A DNA stretch of 64,000 bases, taken from the NCBI GenBank assembly GCA_000828075.3, contig JXCB02000039.1, forward strand, positions 264,300 to 328,299. Reading direction: 5' to 3'. Positions 6,845-15,924 of the stretch are shown here, in pieces (the first letter of the stretch is position 1; every line of letters starts with the position of its first letter). The stretch is from Tolypothrix campylonemoides VB511288 (GTDB taxonomy: Bacteria; Cyanobacteriota; Cyanobacteriia; Cyanobacteriales; Nostocaceae). The translations under genes were made by a program, and so were the position numbers. The notes beneath the pieces are model-generated. The model was not told the origin of the DNA. It ran no database searches and worked only from the letters and a program-made list of their open reading frames with translations.

Positions 6845-7204
6845 TTAGTTCAGTTTGTCACCATCTTCCTGACTCTCTAATAACTGACTCACCTTTGTTA
6901 ACAGAGGACTTACCTTATTCTGTACAATGTCCCAAATGATTTCATTTTCAATTTGAAAATAGGCATGAGCTAAAATATCTCTTAGCCCAGCTATTTTTCG
7001 CCATTCAATTTCAGGGTTGCGCTCACGCACATCAACAGGAATATTTTTTACAGCTTCTCCAATAAGTTGTAAATTGCGAATCACAGCATCAAAGGTGCGA
7101 TCGTCCGCTATGAATTGCTTAAAATTCATACCATCGGTGTAGCGCAACACTTTTTCACACGCTACTAGAATATCGGTGAAATAAAGTCGAATATCACGCG
7201 ACAT
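6845..7204 (-). CDS. hepT: HepT-like ribonuclease toxin (DUF86)
   Basis: 119 aa, all-helical HEPN fold with the RX4HXY catalytic motif RDILAHAY (Arg75, His80, Tyr82). HepT toxins are RNases that the MntA antitoxin silences by adding AMP to the motif Tyr. It follows mntA with an 11-bp overlap, the usual order. Confidence 0.93.
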   Translation of the reverse strand: MSRDIRLYFTDILVACEKVLRYTDGMNFKQFIADDRTFDAVIRNLQLIGEAVKNIPVDVRERNPEIEWRKIAGLRDILAHAYFQIENEIIWDIVQNKVSPLLTKVSQLLESQEDGDKLN

Positions 7205-7511
7205 GAATCGCCTCTTGTTCTACCAATGCCCGAATTTGAGGCTTGAGTGATTTCCAACTGACCAAATCTACTTTTCTTCCCAGATGATCCTCTAGATAAA
7301 ATTTCACATCCATGTAGCGATCAAAGGTGACTGGAGGTTCAAACTCAACCAAAATATCAACATCACTAGCAGGTGTTGCTTCATCTCGTGCTACAGAACC
7401 AAACAAAGCTAAAGATTTCACACCCAACTTTTTCAATACAATCTGATGTTGCTTTAGAGTTGAAAGGATTATGTCACGTTGCATATAGAGCATCTCAATT
7501 TGAGCAAGCAT
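7194..7511 (-). CDS. mntA: MntA-like nucleotidyltransferase antitoxin
   Basis: 105 aa minimal nucleotidyltransferase. GSVARDEATPASDVD at residues 38-52 is the GSX10DXD active site (Gly38, Ser39, Asp50, Asp52), and FYLEDHLGRKVDLV follows. It modifies and neutralises HepT, encoded next. The start could also be Met7 or Met10; I keep the first ATG. Confidence 0.92.
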   Translation of the reverse strand: MLAQIEMLYMQRDIILSTLKQHQIVLKKLGVKSLALFGSVARDEATPASDVDILVEFEPPVTFDRYMDVKFYLEDHLGRKVDLVSWKSLKPQIRALVEQEAIHVA

Positions 7512-7599
7512 ACTGTCATTCTGCCATGATTTTCTCCTCGTTTAGTCCTGTTGAGAGGACTTTTGCTATGCAGCCCTGAGTTTCTAACCCTTGGCGGAC

Positions 7600-7725
7600 G
7601 AATGTTTGATACTCGTGAACGAGATTCTGATACTCGTGGATGAGTGTTTGATACTCGCGCTTGAGTGTTTAATATTCACCCAAGAGATTTTGAGACTCAC
7701 CCATGAGATTCTAATACTCGTCCAT
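7600..7725. repeat. 21-bp tandem repeat array, 6 diverged units
   Basis: Six 21-bp units of the same family as 2497-2685; the unit at 7642-7662 is identical to the major unit of the first array. Others have drifted (GAGATTCTGATACTCGTGGA). Both possible coding strands are either broken by stops or lack a supported start. It lies between mntA and the ParE-like gene. Confidence 0.88.
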
Positions 7726-7744
7726 AAGACTTATAGAGATTGCA

Positions 7745-8044
7745 CTAGTCATCTAAATCTGAAAATAAAGATTCTAAATTGCGATAACCACTAACCACCC
7801 GCACAATCACAATACCATCTTCTAAAACTTGGTAAAGAATAATGTAACCATTTAAAGGAACGCCACGTAATGAAGGTACAATCTCTGCATAGTTACATCC
7901 CCTTTCAAAAAACTTAGCTAAATTTTCACACTTTTTTAGCTGCCTGACAAATCTCTCTCCTGCTTCAACGTTGCGACTGGCAAAATAATCAATAATTTCT
8001 TCTAAATCTCGACTTGCTTCTAGAGAGATGACATATCGGCTCAT
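7745..8044 (-). CDS. ParE/RelE-family toxin
   Basis: 99 aa: MSRYVISLEASRDLEEIIDY, ERFVRQLKKCENLAKF, VPLNGYIILYQVLEDGIVIV and RVVSGYRNLESLF match the ParE/RelE fold (two N-terminal helices, then four strands). Such toxins act on gyrase or ribosome-bound mRNA; which applies here cannot be told. It overlaps the antitoxin gene by 4 bp. Confidence 0.9.
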   Translation of the reverse strand: MSRYVISLEASRDLEEIIDYFASRNVEAGERFVRQLKKCENLAKFFERGCNYAEIVPSLRGVPLNGYIILYQVLEDGIVIVRVVSGYRNLESLFSDLDD

Positions 8045-8307
8045 TCTTGAGCCTCACGCGCTTTCCGCAATTTTTCTCTTAGTCTGTCTATCACAACTTC
8101 ACCATCAATCACTTCACCTCGCTCAATTTGAGCTAATCCAACTTCCACTTTTTGACGGGTTTGTTCAAGCCATTGGATATACTCATTATCCAATTTTTCT
8201 AAAAGTTTAAATGCTAAATCAATAACCTCATCTGCATTGGCAAATTTACCACTAGCAATTTGCGCTTGGATAAATTGCTCATGTTCGGGTTTAAGTGAGA
8301 TGTTCAT
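8041..8307 (-). CDS. ParD-like antitoxin
   Basis: 88 aa: MNISLKPEHEQFIQAQIASG then FANADEVIDLAFKLLEKLD is a ribbon-helix-helix DNA-binding domain, followed by an acidic/basic tail that would clasp the toxin. It is translationally coupled to both neighbours (4-bp overlaps), so the three genes form one operon. Confidence 0.9.
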   Translation of the reverse strand: MNISLKPEHEQFIQAQIASGKFANADEVIDLAFKLLEKLDNEYIQWLEQTRQKVEVGLAQIERGEVIDGEVVIDRLREKLRKAREAQE

Positions 8308-8645
8308 AATTTAAACCTCAAATGAAACTTATTCAAGGTGTACCTTGCTCTAGTCTTAAGAATATTTAGTTGGTCAACCTGTTCCAATAAACGGTCTAAA
8401 GTAGCTATTTCATCAGCCGAGAGTTGATTGTCTGCATTTCTACTTAGCAAATCGTCCAATTGAACTTGAGCTTTTGGAGACAACAGACTTTCTGCCAAGG
8501 CTTGCAGTTCATCCAGGCTCAAGCCAGTTAAAATTTCAGCATCAGATGTTGATGTGTTAGTCAACTGATGGTATGTTTCCAAATTTAAGAGTACACCAAC
8601 TTGCTCTCCTTGTTGGTTGGTAACGTACTGAACTGATTCAGACAT
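8304..8645 (-). CDS. Phd/YefM-like third component of the ParDE operon
   Basis: 113 aa. N-terminus SVQYVTNQQGEQVGVLLNLE resembles the beta-hairpin of Phd/YefM-type antitoxins (xxVxVLLSLExYxxL), then a helical tail with LSLDELQALAESLLSPKAQ. It is the first gene of the operon and overlaps the ParD-like gene by 4 bp. It may add regulation or a second antitoxin. The promoter should lie just upstream of 8645 but no clear boxes were found. Confidence 0.65.
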   Translation of the reverse strand: MSESVQYVTNQQGEQVGVLLNLETYHQLTNTSTSDAEILTGLSLDELQALAESLLSPKAQVQLDDLLSRNADNQLSADEIATLDRLLEQVDQLNILKTRARYTLNKFHLRFKL

Positions 8646-8977
8646 TGGTGGCTTTGGGAATGTGCTTGGATTTATCGTAGCTTATTAAAGAAAATGAGTT
8701 TCAAATTCCTACCATTATGTTTCAAAGGCGATGGTGCACTTTGCACCGTCCTATAGAGCGATCGCCTTCCGTTTCCAAGTACATTTACAGGTACGATTTT
8801 TAACGAAAAGACTTGAACTAATGGTTCTCCAGCTATGCGTTGCCCTTACAGGAATGGGTAATTGCAATTTCTTCATCTAATTTTTACTGTAACTTTAATA
8901 ACTTTATGAGTTAAATTCCAGACCTGGTTATTTTCTTGGTAATGTTATAAAAGTAAGCTCGCTACCGAGGTCTGGGA
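8646..8977. other. Divergent promoter region, no gene
   Basis: 332 bp between the minus-strand TA operon and the plus-strand coiled-coil gene. It holds a HIP1 site near 8758 and a small hairpin (GGTGCACTTTGCACC) but no frame worth calling. Confidence 0.5.
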
Positions 8978-10783
8978 ATGAACTCTGTGAAGCAATACAA
9001 CTGGTTACAAGTTGTAGAAGGTTGCTCGGTTGTCAGTTGTATTATTGGCTCAATACTCTCAGTAGTCTCTCAACAACTGATGTATGTATCTATTCCTTTA
9101 ACTGTTGCACTGTCGCTCAATTTTATAAATAGGTCAAAATTTCAGCAACAGATACGTCAGTACAACAAAAGTACAGTATCTGAAATGCATCAAGCTATCA
9201 ATTCCTTGGATCAGCAGGTTCAGACTTTGCCAACCCAGAGTGTAGACCTTGACCCTATATTCAAATCTTTACTTCAGGTACAGCAAGCAACTCGCACGCT
9301 TACCGAACAGTTCAATACTCGACCGGAAACACAAGAAGTTAAGCAGTTAAAAACAGAGATTACTGAACTAAATAATCTTTTCAACACGCTATCGGTACGT
9401 TTGGGCAATCTTCCTACTTACACAGAACTTGACACAAGTGAGATAGAGCGCGCAATTACCAACCTTAGTAGTCAATTAGATACCTTAACAAGACAGGTTA
9501 ATGCCAACCCAGAGGTACAAGCAATTGAAGAGTTCAAAGAGGCGCTTAATGAAATCAAGAATGAGACAGAAGCGCAAATCAAAGCTTTGCAAGCACAATT
9601 GCAAGCTTTCGACCTCAACCAAGTCAATAACGATACTGCTAAACTTCAAAGCCAAATTAATCAGATTATTGAGCAATACTCAAAAGCTCCTTCTTTTGAC
9701 CCTAACTATTTGGAAGAGCGTTTAACTGAAATAGAAATAAAAAATTCAACAACATATAAAGATAATATTAATCGTTTAGTTTCAGCAATCAAGCAACTAC
9801 AATCAGATAAAACAGTAACGGAAGCAGCAATTGCAAAGATTACAGGAGAGTTAGATACTTTAAAACTACGTTTTGATAATCTACCTGCTCCTCCAGAGCC
9901 AATTGATGTAGGTGAAATACAAACATCGATTACAAAACTCGATAATCAGTTAAACGCTTTAGCTCAAGACTTCATAGCCCGTTCAGAACCAGCAGCAATT
10001 CAACGCATAGCTCAGATAGTCAATCGGCTTCAAGAGCATTTTAATAACCTACCTCTTGCTCCAGAATCAGCTGATGATAATGATCTAAAGAAATTTGTTG
10101 CTGGTGTGGATGAGCGTTTATGTTTACTAGAATCTCTCAATCTTACTACCATTTCTAACGAGTTAACTCAACTTCAAAGTGACGTAAAATCAGCCTTGCA
10201 ACAGCTTGAGGATCAACGCCTTTTTCAATCTAGTGTTGTTGAACTTTCCTCGGCTCAAGTTGAGGGATTAAAGCAAGAAGTTGAAAAACTGAAATTTCAA
10301 ATCGTTCGGGACTTAACATCAAAAACAGAACAATTACAGCAACAGCAGCAGGTTCTGGAACATCAGATAAATGCTAGACAAAAACATTTAGATAAGCTAG
10401 ATGTTAGTGTTCTTAACTTACGAAATGAAAACCTTCAAATAAGACAAAATGTAGATAAATATAATCTGCAAATAAATAAAGTAAATGTGCTATTAGACAA
10501 GTACAATCAGAATACAACTCAAATAAACCAGCAGTTGGAAACAGTACAACAGCTAGTGAACGTGCTAGATGAAAAAACTAATAGCAACTCGAATCTACAT
10601 GAGATTCATGAGAGGCTGGATTTTTTACAGCACTTAATGACCGAATATGTGAAAACTGAATATTTAGAAAATGTACTTTTAGACTTATGCGAAGAATTTT
10701 CCAAGCAGATTGATAGAGTTGTTGAGCTGCAAGTCGCGGAAATGAATCAACAGCTAAAAGCAATTCAACCAGGTGATAAGTAA
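8978..10783 (+). CDS. Large membrane-anchored coiled-coil protein, unknown function
   Basis: 601 aa. Residues about 12-50 are hydrophobic (CSVVSCIIGSILSVVS, then LMYVSIPLTVALSLNF), giving one or two N-terminal membrane segments. The remaining 550 residues are rich in Gln, Leu, Glu and Asn and predicted coiled coil (for example LTSKTEQLQQQQQVLEHQIN). A motif of the form L(x)NLP(x)nE recurs four times, suggesting repeats of about 80-100 aa. It could tether a cytoplasmic or periplasmic filament to the membrane, like coiled-coil cytoskeletal proteins of filamentous cyanobacteria, but no named family is recognised. Monocistronic. Confidence 0.75.
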   Translation: MNSVKQYNWLQVVEGCSVVSCIIGSILSVVSQQLMYVSIPLTVALSLNFINRSKFQQQIRQYNKSTVSEMHQAINSLDQQVQTLPTQSVDLDPIFKSLLQVQQATRTLTEQFNTRPETQEVKQLKTEITELNNLFNTLSVRLGNLPTYTELDTSEIERAITNLSSQLDTLTRQVNANPEVQAIEEFKEALNEIKNETEAQIKALQAQLQAFDLNQVNNDTAKLQSQINQIIEQYSKAPSFDPNYLEERLTEIEIKNSTTYKDNINRLVSAIKQLQSDKTVTEAAIAKITGELDTLKLRFDNLPAPPEPIDVGEIQTSITKLDNQLNALAQDFIARSEPAAIQRIAQIVNRLQEHFNNLPLAPESADDNDLKKFVAGVDERLCLLESLNLTTISNELTQLQSDVKSALQQLEDQRLFQSSVVELSSAQVEGLKQEVEKLKFQIVRDLTSKTEQLQQQQQVLEHQINARQKHLDKLDVSVLNLRNENLQIRQNVDKYNLQINKVNVLLDKYNQNTTQINQQLETVQQLVNVLDEKTNSNSNLHEIHERLDFLQHLMTEYVKTEYLENVLLDLCEEFSKQIDRVVELQVAEMNQQLKAIQPGDK

Positions 10784-11039
10784 AGGTGTCACCCGCTTTG
10801 GGGAATTCAAAATTCAAAATTCAAAGTATGCTCTTTGGGCATATGTTTGAGAAGCGAGTGGCTTGGAATGTGCTGTGTCTGGTGAATTCTCGATAATAAA
10901 ATTTGTTTGTAATAAGGACAAGAGTCTTTAGTATATCAGGCAAAGAGGACTAAAGTCCTGAGTACGTAGTTGTTAAGATTGTATTACTGGACTTGATGGT
11001 ATCTACAAGGCTACCATCCATCCTTATTGTTAGTAAGTC
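10784..11039. other. Intergenic, repeat-containing, no gene
   Basis: Contains a short direct repeat (AATTCAAAATTCAAAATTCAA, cut here to its unit AAAATTC) near 10804 and the small palindrome AGGACTAAAGTCCT near 10946. No coding frame is supported. It precedes the Pho box of phoD. Confidence 0.5.
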
Positions 11040-11091
11040 TTTATCTCAACATTAACAAGCCCTTAATGGTTAGTTAATACCCAGTTGATAA
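11040..11091 (+). promoter_or_regulatory. Pho box: five 8-bp repeats at 11-bp period
   Basis: TTTATCTC (11040), ATTAACAA (11051), CTTAATGG (11062), GTTAATAC (11073), GTTGATAA (11084): each starts exactly 11 bp after the last, leaving 3-bp spacers. This is the layout of PhoB/SphR sites in cyanobacteria (consensus near CTTAACCT). It lies about 240 bp before phoD, so phosphate-starvation induction is expected. Confidence 0.75.
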
Positions 11092-11328
11092 GTTAAGGTT
11101 GCTAGATTGAGCTGGGTTTCATACCAAATTCGTATCCATAATCTCTATGTAGCTTTAGGGCTATAAGTGTTGCGACTTATCAAGAAAAGATTGCAGACTT
11201 AGAAACGGGAGTATGGAAACCGGATTTGGTATGTCATCGTGTTGGCAATATGTTAACTACTATTCAGCGTTGAGTTTCTTCTCTATTTTAAGAAATTACA
11301 AATTTAAGAATTTACAAAAAGGATGCAT

Positions 11329-12903
11329 ATGGAGCGTTTTGATTTCAAGCCCTTACTATCGAGCAAAGCCAAGCGGCGACGCTTTCTCATTGGTGCAGGG
11401 GTTATGACTGGAAGCGCGATCGCCAGTCTTTGGAGTCACAAAGTTGTTGCACAGCCAAGTTTTTCTGCTTATCCTTTCAGTCTCGGCATCGCTTCTGGTG
11501 ATCCCTTACCAGATAGTGTGGTACTGTGGACGCGATTGGCTCCAGAACCGTTAAATGGCGGTGGTATGCCGGATGTTAATGTGCCTGTGCAGTGGCAAGT
11601 TGCTCTGGATGAAAACATGAAAAAAGTTGTGCGACAAGGTAGGGCGATCGCCACTCCTGAATTTGCCCACTCTGTCCATGTAGAAGTGGGTGGATTGCAA
11701 CCAGAGCGTTGGTATTGGTATCAGTTCAAGGTGGGTAATGAAATCAGTCCCGTCGGACGCACCCGTACAGCTCCAGCGCATAATGCCCGTGTTGATAAGT
11801 TTCGCTTTGCGTTCGCTAATTGTCAAGACTGGCAGAACGGTTATTACACAGCTTACCAGCACTTGGCTCAAGAGGAGCTAGATTTGGTCGTTCACCTGGG
11901 CGACTATATTTATGAGTACGGACCGCAACCCGGAGGTCCACGTCAACATAATAGTCCGGAAATCGTGACACTTGCTGACTACCGGAACCGCCACGCCCTT
12001 TACAAAACTGACTCTAACCTACAAGCGGCTCATGCGGCTTTTCCCTGGCTCGTCACTTGGGACGACCACGAAGTCGAAAACAACTATGCTAGCTTCATTC
12101 CTGAAGAAAATCAAAGTTCAGAAGCGTTTGTAGCTCGCAGAGCAAACGCTTACAAAGCTTACTACGAACATATGCCCTTACGTCGGTCATCGCTGCCTCA
12201 AGGTCCTTATTTGCAGCTTTACCGGCGTTTCGCCTTTGGGGACATTGCTGAGTTTAATGTGCTGGACACCCGCCAGTACCGCAGCGATCAGCCTTGCGAT
12301 GACGGCTTAAAACCCCGTTGTCCGGAAGCGTTTGACGCCAATGCAACTATGACAGGTACAGAGCAAGAACAGTGGCTCTTCCAAGGTTTAAGCGATTCGC
12401 AAGCTCGTTGGAATGTGATTGCCCAGCAAGTCATGATGGGACAATATGATTTTAATGCCCTCCCAGACCAAGAAGTCTTCAACATGGATCAGTGGGATGG
12501 TTATGTTGCTGCACGCGATCGCCTATTAGGATTTCTCCAACAGCGTCAACCCAATAACCCAGTTGTGATTACTGGTGACATTCATTCAAGCTGGGTACAC
12601 GACCTGAAAACTGACTTCAACAACCCAAACTCGCCGACTGTCGCCACCGAGTTCGTGGGTACCTCAATTTCCTCTGACTTCCCTGAGGTCTTCATTCCCC
12701 CGACTGTAGCAGCTCTGAGCGACAATCCTCATACTAAATTCTTCGACGGCAAAAATCGCGGCTACGTGCGTTGTCATCTCACACACGAGACTTGGCAAAG
12801 TGACTACCGCGTTGTTTCCACCATCCGCGAACAGAGTGCAACCATTAGTACCTTAGCTTCGTTTGTCGTCCAAAACGGGCGACCTGGCGCTGAACGCGCT
12901 TAG
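11329..12903 (+). CDS. phoD: PhoD-family alkaline phosphatase, Tat-exported
   Basis: I start at the second ATG (11329) because AAAAAGG at 11316-11322 is then 6 nt away; the ATG at 11323 would touch it. The 524-aa protein begins with a twin-arginine signal ([20 protein letters not shown], about residues 13-41). PhoD motifs follow: [55 protein letters not shown] and GDIHSSW, which carry the Fe/Ca ligands. It hydrolyses phosphomonoesters and diesters outside the cell. The Pho box upstream fits this. Confidence 0.95.
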   Translation: MERFDFKPLLSSKAKRRRFLIGAGVMTGSAIASLWSHKVVAQPSFSAYPFSLGIASGDPLPDSVVLWTRLAPEPLNGGGMPDVNVPVQWQVALDENMKKVVRQGRAIATPEFAHSVHVEVGGLQPERWYWYQFKVGNEISPVGRTRTAPAHNARVDKFRFAFANCQDWQNGYYTAYQHLAQEELDLVVHLGDYIYEYGPQPGGPRQHNSPEIVTLADYRNRHALYKTDSNLQAAHAAFPWLVTWDDHEVENNYASFIPEENQSSEAFVARRANAYKAYYEHMPLRRSSLPQGPYLQLYRRFAFGDIAEFNVLDTRQYRSDQPCDDGLKPRCPEAFDANATMTGTEQEQWLFQGLSDSQARWNVIAQQVMMGQYDFNALPDQEVFNMDQWDGYVAARDRLLGFLQQRQPNNPVVITGDIHSSWVHDLKTDFNNPNSPTVATEFVGTSISSDFPEVFIPPTVAALSDNPHTKFFDGKNRGYVRCHLTHETWQSDYRVVSTIREQSATISTLASFVVQNGRPGAERA

Positions 12904-12949
12904 GATGAAGCCTCCGACTGGCAGATCGCGCTATTTTGAGTCAGAGATT

Positions 12950-14005
12950 CTACCGATAAGAACTGGTAATCGTTTTAGCTGTCGCTGCGATGACTTTTGC
13001 ACGCTCCTTTGAGGAGCGGCGTGACTCTGCCACAAAAACAGCAACTGAGATTGTACCACCATCCGGTGCAGTTAGTATTCCGACATCATTGGTCACCGCA
13101 GTGACGCCCCTCCAGGTAAGGCTAGTTCCGGTTTTATGACCAAGTGTCCAACCTTTCGGTACTCCTGCTTTCAAGCGATCTGGAAAGGTTACGGTTCGCT
13201 GCATCACTTTTAACAGATACGCGGTCGATTTGGCTGAAAGGAGTTTCCCACTGGCAAGAGCACTTAGGAAGGTCACCATCCCTCGTGGCGTCGCTGTATC
13301 ACGCTCGTCTTTCAAGTAGGCGGCAAAAGACGCGTCACGGCGACCGGATGGCACAGCTTTTATCGCTTTGTCAAGCACATCTGCATCAACGTACTCAGGT
13401 CGCCAAATCAAACCGACAATCTCAGTTTGAAGGTGTTTCTCGTCCCTATCCACGCGCAGACCTGAAATTTTCTTCGTTTTCAAAAACGTCTGTATACCTT
13501 CCGCACCACCAACCCGCGCAAAAAGAAGGTCTGTCGCAGCGCTATCGCTCTCAGTAATTGCACGAGAAATCAGATCGGCGACAGTTGTCCTTACTTCTCC
13601 ACGTTCTGCAACAAGATCGGCAATCGGCTGAACATAAAGGCTTAAGTCTTTCTTGCGGACAGTTATAACATCCTCAAGACGCATCTGACCACGATCAATT
13701 GCATCCATTGCGGCAGCACCAACAACCAACTTCATAACACTCTGGAGCGAGAAACGTTGGTCACCGTTGACGCAGGCAATGGCACCCGATTTCATCTCCT
13801 CTGCACAGATCCCAACCCGACCATCAGATCCCTTTGCAACAGCTTCCAACTTCCGTTGCAGCCGAGAGGTGTCCGTCAGAGCTCCAGCCAGGGCAGGGGA
13901 GATAGATACCAATTGACTGCTGTAAAAAAGATACAGAGCGCCTGCTAAACAGTTCAAGCATCGTGTGGTTCGCGGTTTCTTTTTTTTGCCCATTAGCCTT
14001 GACAT
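12950..14005 (-). CDS. Class A beta-lactamase-like serine hydrolase
   Basis: 351 aa, longer than the usual 290, with an N-terminal signal peptide ending near residue 40 (SISPALAGA). The serine motif is SVMK (Ser89, Lys92), the omega-loop motif is RDEKHLQ (Glu189 at the Glu166 position), and KTGT is at 291-294. The second motif is SDS (153-155) rather than SDN, and the residue after Leu in the omega loop is Gln instead of Asn. Both changes are unusual, so beta-lactam hydrolysis is likely but not assured. Convergent with phoD; the start region faces the kinase gene across a 415-bp spacer. Confidence 0.88.
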   Translation of the reverse strand: MSRLMGKKKKPRTTRCLNCLAGALYLFYSSQLVSISPALAGALTDTSRLQRKLEAVAKGSDGRVGICAEEMKSGAIACVNGDQRFSLQSVMKLVVGAAAMDAIDRGQMRLEDVITVRKKDLSLYVQPIADLVAERGEVRTTVADLISRAITESDSAATDLLFARVGGAEGIQTFLKTKKISGLRVDRDEKHLQTEIVGLIWRPEYVDADVLDKAIKAVPSGRRDASFAAYLKDERDTATPRGMVTFLSALASGKLLSAKSTAYLLKVMQRTVTFPDRLKAGVPKGWTLGHKTGTSLTWRGVTAVTNDVGILTAPDGGTISVAVFVAESRRSSKERAKVIAATAKTITSSYR

Positions 14006-14420
14006 AGTATTATTAAAATAATTTTTTGTATTGAAATAATTTTTATTTACGCATATTAACGCACGACAATTGACTGAAATTACTGTATAACAAAATAATT
14101 TTGATACTAACTCTATAGAAATTTTTCTGACTTTTCCTACTTTTCCTACTTTTCTAACTTGAGTGCTGAAGTATGAAAAATAACTTATTTTTCATAAAAA
14201 TCCGTACAGTATTATCTATATGATCTATACTTTAATCATTTATCAAAATAGCAATTTGTGATATTATTCTATACAGAACTTTAATCAAAATAAATTATTA
14301 TTATAACAAAAAATTTACAATATTAAGCAATAATTTATACAAAAACGTATTGACCAATTAAGTGATCAAAATCGCCGTTGTAGCTTGTTAGTTATCTAGA
14401 GTGCCAAAAGATAAAAAATT
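14006..14420. other. AT-rich divergent promoter region
   Basis: 415 bp between the divergent beta-lactamase and kinase genes, strongly AT-rich, with the 9-bp repeat array at 14121-14160. No open frame is supported. Confidence 0.6.
14121..14160. repeat. 9-bp direct-repeat array (ACTTTTCCT)
   Basis: Units at 14121 (ATTTTTCTG), 14130 and 14139 (both ACTTTTCCT) and 14148 (ACTTTTCTA) follow at exact 9-bp steps. The same unit or its complement recurs in other intergenic regions at about 40.2, 40.5, 48.3, 48.4, 52.8, 59.5 and 60.0 kb. Confidence 0.75.
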
Positions 14421-15905
14421 ATGAGTCAGGAAGACATAAAGATCCCAGTATTGTTGAGCGAGCGTTATCGTATTATCAGCGTACTTGGATCTGGTGGATT
14501 TTGCGACACATTCTTAGCAGAAGATACGCAAATGCCTTCGGGACGCCGTTGTGTGATTAAACAACTCAAGCCTGTTAATAATGATTTTCAAGTTGACGAA
14601 CTGGTACAAAAACGATTTCAACGGGAAGCCGCCATTTTAGAAGAATTGGGAGGAGCGAGCAATCAAATTCCCACTCTGTACGCTTACTTTCAAACAGCTG
14701 GACAATTCTATCTAGTACAGGAATGGATCGACGGAGAAAACCTCGCCCAAAAAGTCCAACACAGTGGATGTTTGAGCGAAAGTGAGGTTGTCTCGATTCT
14801 CATCAGTCTGTTAGATGTGCTGGAATACATCCATAGTAAAGGCATTATCCACCGCGATATTAAACCAGACAACATAATGCTGCGCTCATCAGATAATAAA
14901 CCAGTTTTGATTGATTTTGGTGCGGTACGAGAAACAATGGGGATCGTGGTGAACACTCAAGGAACTGTTAACAGTTCAATTATTGTTGGAACACCAGGGT
15001 TTATGCCTAATGAACAAGTAGCAGGGCGTCCAGTTTATGCTAGTGATTTGTATAGTGTTGGGTTAACAGCTATTTATCTGTTGACGGGACAATTGCCGCA
15101 ATGTATGCCAACAGATTCCTACACTGGGGAGAGTATTTGGGATCGCCATGCTGTGAGTCCTTCTTTAGCATTCGTGTTAGATAAAGCAATCCGGTTTAAT
15201 CCCACGGAACGTTACCCCACGGCAAAAGCAATGCTCTATGCTCTCCAGAGTATTGCAAATTCCCTTCCATCGAGGGTGCGCCAGTTAACTCAACTACCTC
15301 CTCAAAGTGTTCCTGTGACTCTCAAATCTGCCCGTCAGAACACAAGACAAAACGGTATGTTTCTTGGTGGTATGTTAATCACAGGTGCAGTATTCGGTAC
15401 ATCCATAATTATTGGTCTTTTGTTAACAAACTTTCCCCAACCTACAGCACAGAATAAAAACGCTTCATCTGAGTTAGCAACAAAACCGCAAGGAGCACAA
15501 ACCCCTTTTACATTATCTCCTTCCCTACCTGTCACTACGAGTTCTCAAAGAGTGCAAACTTATGAACAATCAAATATAAAATCAAATATAAATAGTGCAG
15601 CTTTGCCTAGTTCTTTCCATTTCATAGCAGACTCTACCTTCCCAAATTTACAACCTGCTATCAAGCAAACGAAAACTTTACAAGCGGCTGGTTATCCTCA
15701 AACAGGTATGTTCTGGATACGAGATTATCCAAATGTGGTAGGTACGCGTTTATTTGTAGTTTACGTAGCCACCTTTAGCGATCGCCCTAGTTGCATTGAC
15801 TTTCTCAAGAATTATGGAAAAGTCAATCCACAGGCATATTGCGCTTTTGCTAGCAAAGACCGCAAGGCACCAACAGCTCGGTTATCTTTTAATGAAATAA
15901 AATGA
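14421..15905 (+). CDS. Membrane Ser/Thr protein kinase (PknB-like)
   Basis: 494 aa. Kinase domain residues about 16-275: glycine loop LGSGGFCDTFLAED, Lys47 in CVIKQLK, catalytic HRDIKPDN (144-151), DFGAV (165-169), then GTPGFMPNEQ. A single membrane helix (312-337, GGMLITGAVFGTSIIIGLLL) separates it from a Ser/Thr/Pro-rich linker and a C-terminal domain (GTRLFVVYVATFSDRPSCID) resembling a SPOR-like sensor. It should sense an extracytoplasmic cue and phosphorylate cytoplasmic targets. Its promoter region carries the 9-bp repeats. Confidence 0.94.
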   Translation: MSQEDIKIPVLLSERYRIISVLGSGGFCDTFLAEDTQMPSGRRCVIKQLKPVNNDFQVDELVQKRFQREAAILEELGGASNQIPTLYAYFQTAGQFYLVQEWIDGENLAQKVQHSGCLSESEVVSILISLLDVLEYIHSKGIIHRDIKPDNIMLRSSDNKPVLIDFGAVRETMGIVVNTQGTVNSSIIVGTPGFMPNEQVAGRPVYASDLYSVGLTAIYLLTGQLPQCMPTDSYTGESIWDRHAVSPSLAFVLDKAIRFNPTERYPTAKAMLYALQSIANSLPSRVRQLTQLPPQSVPVTLKSARQNTRQNGMFLGGMLITGAVFGTSIIIGLLLTNFPQPTAQNKNASSELATKPQGAQTPFTLSPSLPVTTSSQRVQTYEQSNIKSNINSAALPSSFHFIADSTFPNLQPAIKQTKTLQAAGYPQTGMFWIRDYPNVVGTRLFVVYVATFSDRPSCIDFLKNYGKVNPQAYCAFASKDRKAPTARLSFNEIK

Positions 15906-15924
15906 ACCTTAATGTTAGGGAATG

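Noticed and set aside
11121..11236. MITE upstream of phoD with ATACCAAAT / ATTTGGTAT ends
   Set aside because: Arms are short and imperfect and no target duplication is visible; recorded only as a possible inverted pair.
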